Source: Nostoc desertorum CM1-VF14 (GTDB lineage Bacteria; Cyanobacteriota; Cyanobacteriia; Cyanobacteriales; Nostocaceae). From it: 64,000 bases of DNA. Below, one piece after another: positions 45,447 through 56,037 of this stretch (its first letter is position 1; each line of letters starts with the position of its first letter). Location: the NCBI GenBank assembly GCA_019359245.1, contig JAHHHR010000003.1:1-64000 (forward strand), given 5' to 3'. Position numbers and translations under genes: made by a program. The notes below the pieces were generated by a model that saw only the letters and a list, made by a program, of their open reading frames with translations, was not told the origin of the DNA and did not search any database.

Positions 45447-46355
45447 GTGACTATGACTGCTGCTGTCTTTCTAGAAAACGTCTACAAGTTTTACAACAAT
45501 GTACCTGTAGTCAATGACCTGTCATTTCAAATTGAAGCGGGGGAGATATTTGCTTTACTTGGCCCGAACGGCGCGGGTAAATCCACCACAATTCGGATGT
45601 TGACTACACTAACAAAACCATCCCAAGGACGGATAGAAGTAGGTGGATATGATGTGATGAGTCAATCAATGCTGGCAAAACAGAGTATTGGCGTAGTCTT
45701 GCAGCAAACTAGTGTGGACAACGATTTAAGCGTTTGGGAAAATATGGAACTGCATGGGAGGCTACATCACATTAGCAACCCACAGCGACAAAGACTAATT
45801 AATCAATGGCTAGAGTATGTTGAGTTGGCAGAAAAACGTAATGATTTGGTAAAAACCTTGTCTGGGGGTATGAAACGACGATTGCAGATTGCCAGAGCTT
45901 TATTGCATCAACCACAAATTCTGTTTTTGGATGAACCAACAGTAGGACTAGACCCCCAAACCAGGCGACGCCTCTGGGAAATTATTCGGGATTTGAATAA
46001 ACAAGGGATGACGATGCTACTGACGACCCACTATATGGATGAGGTCGAATTTTTGTGCGATGCTTTTGGTTCTACCAAGCCAGGACGCATTGGTATTATG
46101 GATGGCGGTAGGCTGATTTCTTTGGGAACTTTACAACAGCTCCGTTCTGCTCACGGTGAAGGTTTGGTGATGAAGCAATTGGGTGTGTCTGAAGTGGGGA
46201 ATGATAGCGCCCGTAGTTGGGAATATTTGTTTTTCCCATCCTTGGAAGCAGCAAATGTCTACTTGAATGAACAGCCCGATAAAACCGGAATGATGGTGCG
46301 TCCCTCTAACCTGGAAGATATCTTTGTGGAATTAACGGGACGCCAGTTAGATTAA
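45447..46355 (+). CDS. ABC-2-type transporter ATPase
   Basis: This 302-aa nucleotide-binding subunit has Walker A GPNGAGKST, signature LSGGMKRR, Walker B ILFLDEPTVGLD and H-loop TTHYMDE. The C-terminal tail (about 230-302) is typical of the DrrA/NodI drug- or lipid-export group. The start is a GTG six bases before an ATG, with TTGGAG upstream. No permease gene is adjacent; the next gene is convergent with only two bases between the stops. The partner permease must be encoded elsewhere, and the substrate is unknown. Confidence 0.9.
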   Translation: MTMTAAVFLENVYKFYNNVPVVNDLSFQIEAGEIFALLGPNGAGKSTTIRMLTTLTKPSQGRIEVGGYDVMSQSMLAKQSIGVVLQQTSVDNDLSVWENMELHGRLHHISNPQRQRLINQWLEYVELAEKRNDLVKTLSGGMKRRLQIARALLHQPQILFLDEPTVGLDPQTRRRLWEIIRDLNKQGMTMLLTTHYMDEVEFLCDAFGSTKPGRIGIMDGGRLISLGTLQQLRSAHGEGLVMKQLGVSEVGNDSARSWEYLFFPSLEAANVYLNEQPDKTGMMVRPSNLEDIFVELTGRQLD

Positions 46356-46357
46356 CC

Positions 46358-47038
46358 TCATCCTCCTAACTGTCGCAGCATGGCTTCTACTCTGTCGACC
46401 CCTTGTAAGTCATTGCGCTGCTTGTACAAGTTGCGGGCTTTCTGAAGCAAGCTGTTTGCTTGTTTTGTTTGTCGTCGCTGTTTATACATTGAACCCATCA
46501 ACTCATAAGTCTGGGCGTTGTTCTTGTCCAAGCTAATTGCTTGGCCGTATGCCCAAGTAGCGGCAGTATAGTCTCCCATACGGGATTGCGTCACTGCCAA
46601 TCCTAAATAGGCGTTGACGTTGTTACGGTTCAGCTGTATGGCACGACGGTAACCTTCTTTTGCCCCACGGGTGTCGCCCAAATTCGCTTTGATGTAACCC
46701 ACAGCGTAATAAAAATCACTATTGTTAGGGTTGATGGCGATCGCTCGACGATAAGCTGTTAATGCCGCTTTGTAATTTCCCTGTTGAGCGTATAAGTAGC
46801 CAATACCTGAATGGATTTTAGCATTTTTGGCATCTAACCTAGCTGCTTCCTGATAAACTGCGATCGCACCACCATAATCACCCGTATCAACTAATCTCCG
46901 TCCTTCTTCTAGTAGTTGCTTTAACTGTGGGTTTTTGGCTTGCGCCACTAATACCTGAGCCTGAGCTACTGAAGGTATAGTGAAGGCAAAACATCCTAAA
47001 AACACCACACTCAGCACAAATGATGTTGGCTTGTACAC
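46358..47038 (-). CDS. Exported TPR protein, 226 aa
   Basis: This protein has a signal peptide (YKPTSFVLSVVFLGCFAF, cleavage near AQA) followed by about five TPR units (GDYGGAIAVYQEAARLD, GNYKAALTAYRRAIAINPN). The end is a basic helix. It should act in the periplasm or lumen as a binding scaffold. The start is a GTG preceded by CAGGAAA. Its stop faces the ABC ATPase stop at two bases. The partner is unknown. Confidence 0.85.
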   Translation of the reverse strand: MYKPTSFVLSVVFLGCFAFTIPSVAQAQVLVAQAKNPQLKQLLEEGRRLVDTGDYGGAIAVYQEAARLDAKNAKIHSGIGYLYAQQGNYKAALTAYRRAIAINPNNSDFYYAVGYIKANLGDTRGAKEGYRRAIQLNRNNVNAYLGLAVTQSRMGDYTAATWAYGQAISLDKNNAQTYELMGSMYKQRRQTKQANSLLQKARNLYKQRNDLQGVDRVEAMLRQLGG

Positions 47039-47711
47039 AGTAAATTTCCTGAAATTTTAGAGGGCTTTTTTCTTGTACATTAAAACAAAAATATAGACTT
47101 TTGAAAACTGTATTTTTTCGTATTGATTAAGATGTTAATAATTCATCGACTCTCTTTTTTATAATCAGCACTAAATTTCAGAGTTTTTACTGAAGGATCA
47201 AGTGTTAAGGTATCAAGCTCAGATGAAGTTACCTATATATAAATCAGTAACTCAGCAAAATGACACTTTTGGAGTCAGTAGTTATACGCATCATTTATAA
47301 CAATGTAACAGGCGTCTAACTTAATTCTAGAGAGGCTATGCGCCAATTTCAAAAGATTTAAGATTCATTAATGTTTGTTATTTTATCTAAAATTTTGCTG
47401 AAGTTATATTCAATTTTTAGCCTTTTATACTACGTTTTAGTAAGCTGCAATCCAGGCATTTATATCCTTTTTTAGCCATTACACAGTAAGTTAAATTTAA
47501 CAAGTAAAAATTTATTTAAAATCCTAGTTTTTAGTCGGGATGATCCTACCAATAAGTAAGAATTTGCAGTAGTGATGTACGCTAGTTGGCAGCGATCATA
47601 GTCTAGAATTATATGAGAAGAAGTTTTTTAAACCTGTATCAACACAAACTATTTTTGGATCTATATTATGATAGTAAATACCAACCTGTATGTCATCTTG
47701 GAGGCTAATTT
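47039..47711. promoter_or_regulatory. Divergent AT-rich intergenic region
   Basis: About 670 bases between divergent genes, very AT-rich. I see no ORF, tRNA or repeat. Both promoters must be here; TTGGAGGCTAATTT before 47712 is a good ribosome binding site. Confidence 0.4.
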
Positions 47712-48038
47712 ATGATTATAACTACCACTGACGTAATTCAAGGAGCCGTTATTGATTCATATTTAGGAATTGTGACGGCAGAAGTAGTCTATGGCAGCAA
47801 TTTCTTGCGGGATTTTTTAGCTGGTATTCGAGATATTATCGGTGGACGCACTGGTAGCTATGAGCGTCTATTTGAGCAGGGTCAACGCAAGGCATTAGAA
47901 GAATTAGAACAACGAGCACAACGTTTAGGAGCAAATGCTGTGATTGGGATTGAAATTGATACTGGCACAATCAATCTTGACCAGTCAGGAGTTCTTTTAT
48001 TGATTACTGCCACAGGCACTGCTGTAAAGATGCGTTAA
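47712..48038 (+). CDS. YbjQ/UPF0145-family protein
   Basis: This 108-aa protein has the UPF0145 pattern: VIQGAVIDSYLGIVTAEVVY, GSNFLRDFLAGIRDIIGGRTGSYE, then RKALEELEQRAQRLGANAVI and the closing strand LLITATGTAVKMR. The family forms pentameric or decameric rings and is sometimes called heavy-metal binding, but no cysteines are present here. It starts at an ATG after GGAGGCTAATTT. Its role is not established. Confidence 0.88.
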   Translation: MIITTTDVIQGAVIDSYLGIVTAEVVYGSNFLRDFLAGIRDIIGGRTGSYERLFEQGQRKALEELEQRAQRLGANAVIGIEIDTGTINLDQSGVLLLITATGTAVKMR

Positions 48039-48394
48039 TGTTTTATTTGCTATCTCATGACTTTGTTAGATTTTTTTAATCAGGGCTATAAACTTTTATA
48101 TTAAGTTTAATTTTCCTGACAAATTAAAGTAAGATTATTATAGAAGTTAGTAACTGTATTTTAACTTCAAAATCATATATAAAGTTTTGCAAAAATTATG
48201 AGTTCATCAATGAAATACTAAATTATATTAAAATTTGTTCAATTCCTTTCTTTATTTATTATTACTAAAGATAGATTGAATAACTATTTCTCCTGATAGA
48301 TGTAAAAGTATGTGATTTAGCTATTTAATATTGAGCATAAAGATGAATATACCTGAGATAAACTTTGCTGAAACAGCACTGGAGAACATAAGCT
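48039..48394. other. AT-rich intergenic region
   Basis: About 360 bases without a gene. The only content is the promoter region expected for the downstream membrane protein. Confidence 0.35.
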
Positions 48395-49027
48395 ATGTCA
48401 TACGTAAATCGGACAGGTAATGACGTTATTTCTACTGAACCTGCGGTAGCAGGCCGAGTAGCTGAGTATCATGATCTTGTTCGCTGGGGCCCAATTATTT
48501 CTGGTTTGTTGATTGCTTTAGCTACTCAATTAATTTTAAGCGCTATAATTGGTGCTTTTGCGGCAGGCACAGTTGAAGGTTCAGGTGCACCCAGAACAAT
48601 TGCCCCTAACGCTGCTGGTAATGCTGGGCTTTGGTCAACTATTGCTTTACTAATTTCCCTATTTACTGGTGGTTGGGTTACAGCCCGTGCTTGTGGGCCG
48701 ATGAACCGCAATACCGCTCTACTTAACGGCGCAATTCTTTGGGCAACCACTTTGGCAGTTAGCTCATGGCTGTTAGCAAGTGGAGTATCTGGTGCTTTTG
48801 GTGTTGCTGCTTCTAACGCTGGGGAAGTCATAAACCAGGTACAACAGCAAGGTGGTGTTAATGTACCACAAGCAAACGTAACTGCCCAACAAGCTCGTGA
48901 AGCGGCGGCTAATTTACGTTCAGGATTGTGGTGGTTTGTGTTTGGTTCTTTGTTGGGTTTAATAGCCTCAATGATTGGAGCCGTAACTGGCGCTCGTAGT
49001 CCTAGAGCTAACAATTACAATTCTTAA
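48395..49027 (+). CDS. Multi-pass membrane protein of unknown function
   Basis: This 210-aa protein has four predicted helices: WGPIISGLLIALATQLILSA, LWSTIALLISLFTGGWVTA, ALLNGAILWATTLAVSSWLL and LWWFVFGSLLGLIASMIGAV. A soluble loop rich in Gln and Ala (EVINQVQQQGGVNVPQANVT) separates helices 3 and 4. The Gly/Ala-rich helices resemble YrzE/TIGR04086-like membrane proteins. A terminator-like hairpin follows. Relatives in bacteria often sit in stress clusters, but nothing here shows a function. Confidence 0.85.
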   Translation: MSYVNRTGNDVISTEPAVAGRVAEYHDLVRWGPIISGLLIALATQLILSAIIGAFAAGTVEGSGAPRTIAPNAAGNAGLWSTIALLISLFTGGWVTARACGPMNRNTALLNGAILWATTLAVSSWLLASGVSGAFGVAASNAGEVINQVQQQGGVNVPQANVTAQQAREAAANLRSGLWWFVFGSLLGLIASMIGAVTGARSPRANNYNS

Positions 49028-49062
49028 AAAATTCTTGGACAAACCAAATGTAATCAATTTCT

Positions 49063-49096
49063 AAAGCACTTTTCAAAAGGTGCTTTCTGTTTTTTA
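49063..49096 (+). terminator. Terminator after the membrane protein gene
   Basis: AAAGCACTTTT and AAAAGGTGCTTT pair almost perfectly around CA, followed by CTGTTTTTT. It starts 36 bases after the stop. Confidence 0.7.
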
Positions 49097-49188
49097 ATTA
49101 ATAGTGCCTCTCTTCCTCTAATCCAAAGCTATGTTTTTAATACTGTTGTAGCGGGTTTCTAAATATCCTCTTAGTTAAGCTGTGCGCG

Positions 49189-49260
49189 CCTAAATTGTAT
49201 AAACGCTCTTTCCAGTCGTTAACAGTTATCAGTGAGATGTTCAAGTTAAATGCGTAATAG
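49189..49260. repeat. Dispersed repeat, short copy
   Basis: CCTAAATTGTATAAACGCTC, a CAGTTATCAGT segment and GTTCAAGTTAAATGCGTAA recur at 61270-61383, where the middle is longer. The two copies share both ends and differ in the interior. No frame or clear terminal inverted repeat is present. Confidence 0.65.
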
Positions 49261-49336
49261 TTTAGCTGTATTCAAACAACTATCATAATCCAGAGTTAAA
49301 TATATTTTTAATGGTTGAGTATAACTTAATAAAAAT

Positions 49337-49600
49337 ATGAAAGAAATAGTTACTTTTTTATTTGGCTTAGGTTTTGTATTCAATGCTAGTTTATTTGTCC
49401 CCCAAGCTATCAGAATTATCAAAACTAAAAGTGCTAGAAATATTTCTTTAATAACTTTTGTTGGCTTTAATATTATTCAGCTTAACAGTGTTCTTTATGG
49501 TTATTATTACAAAGACCTAATCTTGATGTATGGTAATTTAATTAGTTTTATTGGCTGTGGAACAGTAACATTATTGGCAATATATTACAGAAAAGGATAA
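49337..49600 (+). CDS. SemiSWEET-type transporter, second copy
   Basis: This 87-aa protein has three membrane helices and the PQ signature (LFVPQAIRIIKTKSARNISL). The second helix is FVGFNIIQLNSVLYGYYY, and the third reads IGCGTVTLLAIYY. It is related in plan to the protein at 13710-13964 but diverged, so the two are old paralogues with perhaps different sugars. The start is an ATG in an AT-rich region. It stands alone. Confidence 0.88.
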   Translation: MKEIVTFLFGLGFVFNASLFVPQAIRIIKTKSARNISLITFVGFNIIQLNSVLYGYYYKDLILMYGNLISFIGCGTVTLLAIYYRKG

Positions 49601-49722
49601 TCATTAACTAGTTAAATTCAAAATACCCCTATAAGATTCCTATTTATTTTATTTTAAAAAAAATAGGGTAAGCTTTGCCCACCCTACATTTATTGAAAAT
49701 TTTTTCCTACTATATCTTTAAA

Positions 49723-49983
49723 TCACCACTTTAGATATGCAGCTTCAATGCCCTGTTCACGTCGGATTTTGCCATCTTTTTCAAACCAAGCAATTACTTG
49801 CTGTGCTGTCAAATCTTCAATAGCAACGCTGTATTCTTGAGCGATATGTTTCAAAACCTTCAGTGATGAAATTGTCAATCTTGTTAAAAACTTTTCTGGG
49901 GAAGACAACAAAGCCGCATCTACTTTTGCTGACTCTTCCAGGGTTAAAAATTGTGTTGATGGTTGCTGTGGTGGTACATCCAT
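49723..49983 (-). CDS. Small conserved hypothetical protein, 86 aa
   Basis: This acidic, helical protein reads MDVPPQQPSTQFLTLEESAK at its start and ends GIEAAYLKW. The middle segment LTRLTISSLKVLKHIAQEYS and the segment VIAWFEKDGKIRREQG suggest a compact helical bundle. No motif for catalysis or metal binding is present. It lies 79 bases downstream of sufR on the same strand and could be co-transcribed with it. I do not recognise a named family. Confidence 0.72.
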   Translation of the reverse strand: MDVPPQQPSTQFLTLEESAKVDAALLSSPEKFLTRLTISSLKVLKHIAQEYSVAIEDLTAQQVIAWFEKDGKIRREQGIEAAYLKW

Positions 49984-50062
49984 AAATGAAATGCTATCTC
50001 AAATTTAGTTGATTATATAGGTATTGGGTATCGGGCATTAGTTATTAAAAGAAGACTAAGGA

Positions 50063-50746
50063 CTAATGACGAATTTGCACCAAATAGCCACAACGGTGTT
50101 CGCCATCAATAATCCAGTGAGTGCGTTCTACGGTACAATCGGGTAAGACGGCTGCAAACATTTCTAATTCGTGACCACAGATGCTGGGGAAAGACTCGGC
50201 AACGTTGGAAATGGCGCAGTTATGCTCCATTAAGATAAAGCGATCGCTCTCAAAGCAGTCATTCACATCAACAGCGTGATACTCCGCCATGAAGCCTTCA
50301 GCTTTTCTCAACTCTACTAAGTTGGCTACACGTTCTCGCAGTGAACCGTTACCGACGCGATCGCGATATTCTTTGGCTTTGCGCTGCCACTGTTTCTCTA
50401 AAATCGATTTAAATTGGTCGTGTCCTACCGTTTCGGCTAAGGTGTCTAGCAACGAAACCGCAAAATTTCCGCTTGCATCACCAAAGCGATCGCTCATTGT
50501 TCGATGCAAGCGATCGCGTCCTTGACGACTCAGTTGATAAAGATGCTGCGGACGCCCCATCCCCGTCGCCTGCACTGATGTCGAATACAAAACTAGCTCC
50601 TCCGTCTCCAAATCTTTGAGATGGCGACGAATAGCTTGAGGGGTAACGTCTAAAACTTCAGCTAGCTCCAAAGCCGTTGCTTTTTCGTGTTTGTGCAGAT
50701 ATTCTAGGATATCTTGCTTGGTTGAGGACTGGTGGGTAGTCGCCAT
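50063..50746 (-). CDS. sufR: Fe-S-dependent repressor SufR
   Basis: This protein of about 227 aa has an N-terminal winged helix (STKQDILEYLHKHEKATALE, VTPQAIRRHLKDLE). The C-terminal sensor domain has Cys residues in NDCFESD, EHNCAIS, SICGHE, PDCTVE and HRCGYL, some of which bind the Fe-S cluster. SufR senses Fe-S status and represses the suf genes when clusters are plentiful. ATGs at 50746 and 50752 are both possible; a longer frame starts at a TTG at 50782. It is divergent from sufB, with two matching operators between. Confidence 0.94.
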   Translation of the reverse strand: MATTHQSSTKQDILEYLHKHEKATALELAEVLDVTPQAIRRHLKDLETEELVLYSTSVQATGMGRPQHLYQLSRQGRDRLHRTMSDRFGDASGNFAVSLLDTLAETVGHDQFKSILEKQWQRKAKEYRDRVGNGSLRERVANLVELRKAEGFMAEYHAVDVNDCFESDRFILMEHNCAISNVAESFPSICGHELEMFAAVLPDCTVERTHWIIDGEHRCGYLVQIRH

Positions 50747-50812
50747 CTTCATGTGGTGCGAGACGTTCAGCGAACGCCCCAAAAATTAATTTCTTTCAAA
50801 ATTTGACTTTGA

Positions 50813-50826
50813 CAACATTGTTGTTG
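50813..50826. promoter_or_regulatory. SufR operator, site 1
   Basis: CAAC-ATTGTT-GTTG matches exactly the CAAC-N6-GTTG inverted repeat known for SufR in Synechocystis. It lies about 65 bases before the sufR start and 175 before sufB. Confidence 0.8.
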
Positions 50827-50857
50827 TTAATTTAGCGTAAAATGAAGATAGATTAAA

Positions 50858-50871
50858 CAACATAGCTGTTG
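50858..50871. promoter_or_regulatory. SufR operator, site 2
   Basis: CAAC-ATAGCT-GTTG matches the SufR consensus exactly. Its centre is 45 bases from site 1, about four helical turns, so the two could be bound on the same DNA face. It lies 130 bases before sufB. Confidence 0.82.
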
Positions 50872-51000
50872 TTTTACTCTCCACCACTATTCTAGCAGCC
50901 GTGTAACCATTCCGTAACGGTAGATGGGAATCGGCTAAAGAAACCCCGTCTCCCATCCCTATAGAGAGATTCAAGTTCCGAACACGAGAGATTATTACTG

Positions 51001-52440
51001 ATGAGTGCCACTGTCAAAACCTTAGTCAACCAACCCTACAAGTACGGCTTTGTCACAGACATTGAGTCCGACACCATACCGCGTGGACTAGACGAGGACG
51101 TTATCCGCTTGATCTCCTCTAAGAAGAACGAGCCGCAGTTCATGCTGGACTTTCGCCTCAGAGCTTATCGCCAGTGGCAAAAAATGACGGAACCAACTTG
51201 GCCTAATGTCAAGTATCCGCCAATAAATTATCAGGATATCATTTATTACTCAGCGCCAAAACGCAAGAAAGAAAAACTAAACAGCTTGGATGAAGTTGAT
51301 CCAACCCTTTTAGAAACCTTTGAGAAGTTAGGCATTTCTCTATCTGAACAGAAGCGGCTGGCAAACGTCGCCGTTGATGCAATTTTCGATAGCGTTTCTG
51401 TCGCCACTACATTTAAAGAAAAGCTAGCGGAAGATGGCGTTATTTTCTGTTCGTTTTCGGAAGCGTTACAAGAACACCCAGAACTGATCAAAAAATATTT
51501 GGGTAGCGTTGTTCCCATCGCTGACAATTATTTTGCCGCCTTGAACGCCGCCGTATTTAGCGATGGTTCTTTTGTATACATTCCTAAAGGCGTGAAATGC
51601 CCAATGGAACTGTCTACCTACTTCCGCATCAACTCTGGTGATACGGGACAATTTGAGCGGACTTTGATTGTCGCCGAAGAAGGTAGTTATGTTTCTTACC
51701 TCGAAGGTTGCACTGCACCGATGTATGACAGCAACCAGTTACACGCCGCAGTTGTGGAACTTGTCGCCCTCGACAACGCCGAAATTAAATACTCCACTGT
51801 GCAAAACTGGTACGCTGGCGATGCCAATGGTAAAGGCGGTATTTACAACTTTGTCACCAAACGCGGTTTGTGTCAGGGCGTAAATTCCAAGATTTCCTGG
51901 ACTCAAGTAGAAACAGGTTCGGCAATTACTTGGAAATATCCTAGCTGTGTGTTGGTGGGTGATAACTCTGTGGGTGAGTTTTACTCGGTGGCGCTGACAA
52001 ATCATCAGCAGCAAGCTGATACGGGTAGTAAGATGATTCACGTAGGTAAGAATACCCGCAGTACAATTATTTCTAAAGGAATCTCCGCAGGTAATTCTAG
52101 TAATAGCTACCGGGGTTTGGTGAAAGTTAACCCGACGGCTAAAGGGGCGAGAAATTATTCTCAGTGTGACTCAATGCTGATTGGGGATAATGCCCATGCC
52201 AACACTTTCCCTTATATTCAGGTGCAAAATAACGGTGCGAAGGTGGAGCATGAGGCTTCTACTTCTAAGATTGGGGAAGATCAGTTATTTTACTTTGCTC
52301 AACGGGGTATTTCTTCAGAAGATGCTATTTCGATGATGATTAGCGGCTTCTGTAAGGATGTTTTCAATCAGCTACCGATGGAGTTTGCTGTGGAAGCTGA
52401 TAAGTTGTTGAGTTTGAAGTTGGAAGGCAGTGTTGGATAA
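51001..52440 (+). CDS. sufB: Fe-S scaffold subunit SufB
   Basis: This 479-aa subunit of the SufBCD scaffold builds 4Fe-4S clusters. Conserved blocks include [52 protein letters not shown] and the beta-helix end [21 protein letters not shown]. The Cys of GVKCPMEL and others in the core accept persulfide sulfur. The length is standard for cyanobacteria. It is the first gene of sufB-sufC-sufD-sufS and faces sufR across two operators, so derepression on Fe-S shortage or iron stress is expected. Confidence 0.97.
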   Translation: MSATVKTLVNQPYKYGFVTDIESDTIPRGLDEDVIRLISSKKNEPQFMLDFRLRAYRQWQKMTEPTWPNVKYPPINYQDIIYYSAPKRKKEKLNSLDEVDPTLLETFEKLGISLSEQKRLANVAVDAIFDSVSVATTFKEKLAEDGVIFCSFSEALQEHPELIKKYLGSVVPIADNYFAALNAAVFSDGSFVYIPKGVKCPMELSTYFRINSGDTGQFERTLIVAEEGSYVSYLEGCTAPMYDSNQLHAAVVELVALDNAEIKYSTVQNWYAGDANGKGGIYNFVTKRGLCQGVNSKISWTQVETGSAITWKYPSCVLVGDNSVGEFYSVALTNHQQQADTGSKMIHVGKNTRSTIISKGISAGNSSNSYRGLVKVNPTAKGARNYSQCDSMLIGDNAHANTFPYIQVQNNGAKVEHEASTSKIGEDQLFYFAQRGISSEDAISMMISGFCKDVFNQLPMEFAVEADKLLSLKLEGSVG

Positions 52441-52537
52441 ATGGCAGCAAGGATAAACACAGAGACATCCGCGTTCTGTGTTTATCTTTTGGAAGAATGA
52501 CGAACCGCAAAGGGCGCGAAGAGAGAAGGGAGAGAAG

Positions 52538-53329
52538 ATGATTATTGAAAATAGTGAAGTTGTGCTGTCAGTACGGAATCTGACGGCTAATGTTGATGGG
52601 ACACCGATTTTGAAAGGTGTGAATCTGGAGGTGCGATCGGGTGAAATTCATGCGATTATGGGGCCGAATGGTTCTGGTAAGAGTACTTTTTCTAAGGTGT
52701 TGGCTGGACATCCGGCGTATGAAGTGACTGGTGGTGAGGTGATTTTCCAGGGGCAGAATTTACTGGAGTTGGAGCCGGAGGAACGCGCAAGAAGTGGTGT
52801 ATTTTTGGCGTTTCAGTATCCGTTAGAAATTCCGGGTGTAAGCAATTTAGATTTCTTGCGGGTGGCGTACAATTCCCGGCGCAAGGCGCAAGGTTTAGAG
52901 GAAATAGACGCTTTTGATTTTGACGATTTGATTGAGGAAAAGCTGGATGTGGTAAAGATGAATCCCAGTTTTCTCAGTCGGAGTTTGAATGAAGGGTTTT
53001 CTGGTGGTGAGAAGAAGCGGAATGAAATTCTGCAAATGGCGCTGCTGGAACCAAAGTTGGGAATTTTGGATGAGACTGATTCGGGTTTGGATATTGACGC
53101 GCTCCGAATTGTGGCGAATGGGGTAAATCAACTGGCAACTCCAGAAAATTCGACAATTTTGATTACTCACTACCAAAGATTACTCGATTATATTGTGCCT
53201 GATTTTGTGCATGTGATGGCACAAGGGCAGATTATTACGAGTGGCGGTAAAGAACTAGCGCTGGAATTAGAGTCTCGCGGTTATGACTGGGTGCTAGAAG
53301 AATTTGCAGCTGCTGAGGTGGGTGTGTAA
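52538..53329 (+). CDS. sufC: Fe-S assembly ATPase SufC
   Basis: This protein of about 263 aa is the ABC-type ATPase of SufBCD. Walker [10 protein letters not shown], signature FSGGEKKR, Walker [13 protein letters not shown] and H-loop ITHYQRL are present; the SufC-specific DETDSGLD replaces the usual DEP. The ATG at 52538 has GGGAGAGAAG directly upstream and gives the family N-terminus [15 protein letters not shown], so it is preferred over a start at 52478. Its TAA overlaps the sufD ATG (TAATG). Confidence 0.96.
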   Translation: MIIENSEVVLSVRNLTANVDGTPILKGVNLEVRSGEIHAIMGPNGSGKSTFSKVLAGHPAYEVTGGEVIFQGQNLLELEPEERARSGVFLAFQYPLEIPGVSNLDFLRVAYNSRRKAQGLEEIDAFDFDDLIEEKLDVVKMNPSFLSRSLNEGFSGGEKKRNEILQMALLEPKLGILDETDSGLDIDALRIVANGVNQLATPENSTILITHYQRLLDYIVPDFVHVMAQGQIITSGGKELALELESRGYDWVLEEFAAAEVGV

Positions 53330-54690
53330 TGAATATTCAAGTATCTCCTAGTGCAATACCTAATTCAAATGCAGTCAGTTTGACATCGATGTTAGATAGA
53401 GACGATTATCTGACTGGGTTGTTAAATCAAGTAACAGCAACTAAAACAGAAGGTTGGTTGCAGGAATTACGCCAAAGTGCTGCTAATTGGGTACGTCACT
53501 CGATTATCCCGACTACCCGCGAGGAAGAATGGCGATTTACTGATTTGTCGTCTCTGCGAAAGGTGCAATTTAATGTAAAGACGGGAAATTTTGCGTCTCT
53601 AGAATTTGATATTTTGCCAGAGGCGGCTAATAGTCGTTTGGTATTTGTGAATGGCGTTTTTGCACCGGATTTATCCGCAGTTACAAATTTACCATCTGGA
53701 ATTGTGGTGAGTAATTTGGCTGGCTTACCTGCGGTTGAGCAGGAAGGTGTACGGCAGTATTTAGCTCAAGCTGAGGGAGCGCAGGAGGTTTTTACGGCTC
53801 TCAATACGGCTGGGATAACTGATGCAGCTGTGGTGTGGGTGAAGAAGAATGTGGTAGTCGAAACGCCAATTCATTTGGTGTTTATTTCGGTTGCGGGTGA
53901 GACGGCGACGATTTCACAGCCGCGTTGTTTGGTGGTGGCGGAAAGTGGTTCGCAAGTGACGTTGGTTGAAGAGTATACGAACCGCAGGGGCGCCGAGGAA
54001 AGAGTTTACCTAACTAACGCGGTTACGGAAGTTTGGGTTGGTGACAATGCGGAAGTTAGTCACACTAGGGTTGAGCAAGAAGGTGCAGAGGCTTTTCATA
54101 TTGGGAAAACTGCGATCGCACAGGCTCGTGATAGTCGATATACTTGTCATGCCATAACTTTAGGTGCGAAGTTGTCACGGCACAATTTGGAAATTTTGCA
54201 AACTGGTGAGCAGACACAAACTACTCTCAATGGGTTGACGATAATTTCTGGTAAGCAGTTGTCTGATACTCACAGTGCGATCGCACTCAACTATCCTCAC
54301 GGTACAAGTGACCAATTGCATAAATGTATTGTAGGCGATCGCGCTCATGCGGTGTTCAATGGTAAAGTTTTTGTACCCAAACTAGCGCAGTTAACAAATG
54401 CATCCCAGTTGAATCGCAATTTGCTACTATCATCCAAAGCCAGAGTTGATACCAAACCCCAATTGGAAATTACTGCGGATAATGTAAAGTGCGCCCACGG
54501 TGCTACCGTTAGCCAATTAGAAGATGACGAAATATTCTATCTGCAAAGTCGGGGAATTGATGAAAACGATGCTCGGAAGTTGTTAATTAACGCCTTCGCT
54601 GCTGAAGTTATCAATAAAATACCAGTTCCCTCTCTACGAGAAATCCTTTTAAACACAGTAAATAATCTCAAGTCCCTGACTAATGAGTAA
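53329..54690 (+). CDS. sufD: Fe-S assembly protein SufD
   Basis: This 453-aa partner of SufB in the SufBCD complex has a helical N-terminal domain ([20 protein letters not shown]) and a right-handed beta helix. The C-terminal domain has [20 protein letters not shown] and [17 protein letters not shown]. The conserved His and Cys of KCAHGAT help iron and cluster handling. The start codon overlaps the sufC stop, so translation is coupled. It lies 14 bases before sufS. Confidence 0.95.
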   Translation: MNIQVSPSAIPNSNAVSLTSMLDRDDYLTGLLNQVTATKTEGWLQELRQSAANWVRHSIIPTTREEEWRFTDLSSLRKVQFNVKTGNFASLEFDILPEAANSRLVFVNGVFAPDLSAVTNLPSGIVVSNLAGLPAVEQEGVRQYLAQAEGAQEVFTALNTAGITDAAVVWVKKNVVVETPIHLVFISVAGETATISQPRCLVVAESGSQVTLVEEYTNRRGAEERVYLTNAVTEVWVGDNAEVSHTRVEQEGAEAFHIGKTAIAQARDSRYTCHAITLGAKLSRHNLEILQTGEQTQTTLNGLTIISGKQLSDTHSAIALNYPHGTSDQLHKCIVGDRAHAVFNGKVFVPKLAQLTNASQLNRNLLLSSKARVDTKPQLEITADNVKCAHGATVSQLEDDEIFYLQSRGIDENDARKLLINAFAAEVINKIPVPSLREILLNTVNNLKSLTNE

Positions 54691-54704
54691 TAACTAATCT
54701 ACCA

Positions 54705-55967
54705 ATGACTTTTACTCCTACCAAAACCCTTGCTGATAAAGTTCGCGCTGACTTCCCGATATTGCATCAGGAAGTCAATGAGAAACCCTTGGTTTATCTC
54801 GATAATGCTGCGACATCGCAAAAGCCTTTGTTCGTATTAAATACCTTGCGGGACTATTACGAACACTATAATGCTAACGTGCATCGAGGTGCCCATTCTC
54901 TAAGTGCTAAAGCTACTGATGCTTATGAAGGTGCTAGAGATAAAGTTGCCAAATTCATCAATGCTGCATCCCGTCAGGAAATTGTCTACACTCGCAATGC
55001 AAGTGAAGCGATTAACCTAGTAGCCTATAGCTGGGGAATGAATAATTTGCAGCCGGGAGATGAAATTATTCTCTCGGTGATGGAACACCACAGTAATATT
55101 GTACCTTGGCAATTGGTGGCACAAAAAACAGGTGCAGTACTGAAATTTGTAGAATTAACTCCAGAAGAAACTTTTGATTTGGAACAGTTTAAAAAACTGA
55201 TTTCTGAAAAAACAAAGTTAGTGTCGGTGGTGCATATTTCTAATGCTTTGGGTTGCATTAACCCAGTAGAAGAAATTGGTGCGATCGCTCACAGCTATGG
55301 TGCTAAATTCTTAGTTGATGCTTGCCAAAGTGTTCCCCACTTCCCTGTTGATGTACAAAAGATAGATTGTGATTGGTTGGTAGCTTCCGGTCATAAAATG
55401 TGCGCGCCAACTGGGATAGGATTTCTCTATGGCAAGTTGGAATTATTGGAATCAATGCCACCATTTTTTGGTGGTGGTGAGATGATTGCAGAGGTGTATT
55501 TAGACCATTCAACTTATGCAGAATTACCGCATAAATTTGAAGCTGGTACGCCTGCAATTGGAGAAGCGATCGCACTTGGTGCTGCGATAGATTATCTTAC
55601 TAGTATCGGCATGGATAAAATCCACGCCTACGAAGCAGAATTAACCGCTTATTTGTTCCAACAATTAGAGCAAATTCCCCAAATTAGAATTTACGGCCCC
55701 AAACCAAATGCTAAAGGTGAAGGGAGAGCCGCTCTTGCGTCATTTACCGCCGGGGAAGTCCACGCTAACGACTTATCTACATTATTAGATCAAGAAGGCG
55801 TTGCCATCCGTTCTGGACACCACTGCACACAACCATTACACCGTTACTTAGGTCTTGCTGCAACCGCACGAGCAAGTCTATCTTTCTACAACACCCGCGA
55901 GGAAATTGATATTTTCATCAAAGCACTGAAAGAAACTCTGGACTTTTTTGCAGGTTTCCTTGCTTAA
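54705..55967 (+). CDS. sufS: Cysteine desulfurase SufS
   Basis: This 420-aa PLP enzyme takes sulfur from cysteine, forming alanine and a persulfide for SufBCD. The start region has [11 protein letters not shown], the PLP lysine is in [11 protein letters not shown] near 230 and the catalytic Cys is in [11 protein letters not shown] near 375. It is a class II (SufS/CsdA) desulfurase by motif and length. No sufE or sufU gene is adjacent. It is the last gene of the operon, and a strong hairpin follows. Confidence 0.95.
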   Translation: MTFTPTKTLADKVRADFPILHQEVNEKPLVYLDNAATSQKPLFVLNTLRDYYEHYNANVHRGAHSLSAKATDAYEGARDKVAKFINAASRQEIVYTRNASEAINLVAYSWGMNNLQPGDEIILSVMEHHSNIVPWQLVAQKTGAVLKFVELTPEETFDLEQFKKLISEKTKLVSVVHISNALGCINPVEEIGAIAHSYGAKFLVDACQSVPHFPVDVQKIDCDWLVASGHKMCAPTGIGFLYGKLELLESMPPFFGGGEMIAEVYLDHSTYAELPHKFEAGTPAIGEAIALGAAIDYLTSIGMDKIHAYEAELTAYLFQQLEQIPQIRIYGPKPNAKGEGRAALASFTAGEVHANDLSTLLDQEGVAIRSGHHCTQPLHRYLGLAATARASLSFYNTREEIDIFIKALKETLDFFAGFLA

Positions 55968-55989
55968 AGTTACAAAATATTCAGATACT

Positions 55990-56037
55990 AATTGTGCCAA
56001 TTATCAGCAACACATTTTGCTAATAGTTGGCACAATT
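55990..56037 (+). terminator. Long hairpin after sufS
   Basis: The arms at 55990-56010 and 56017-56037 (AATTGTGCCAATTATCAGCA and its near complement) match at 19 of 21 positions around a six-base loop. It lies 22 bases after the sufS stop and probably ends the suf transcript, although the following T-run is weak. Confidence 0.55.
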
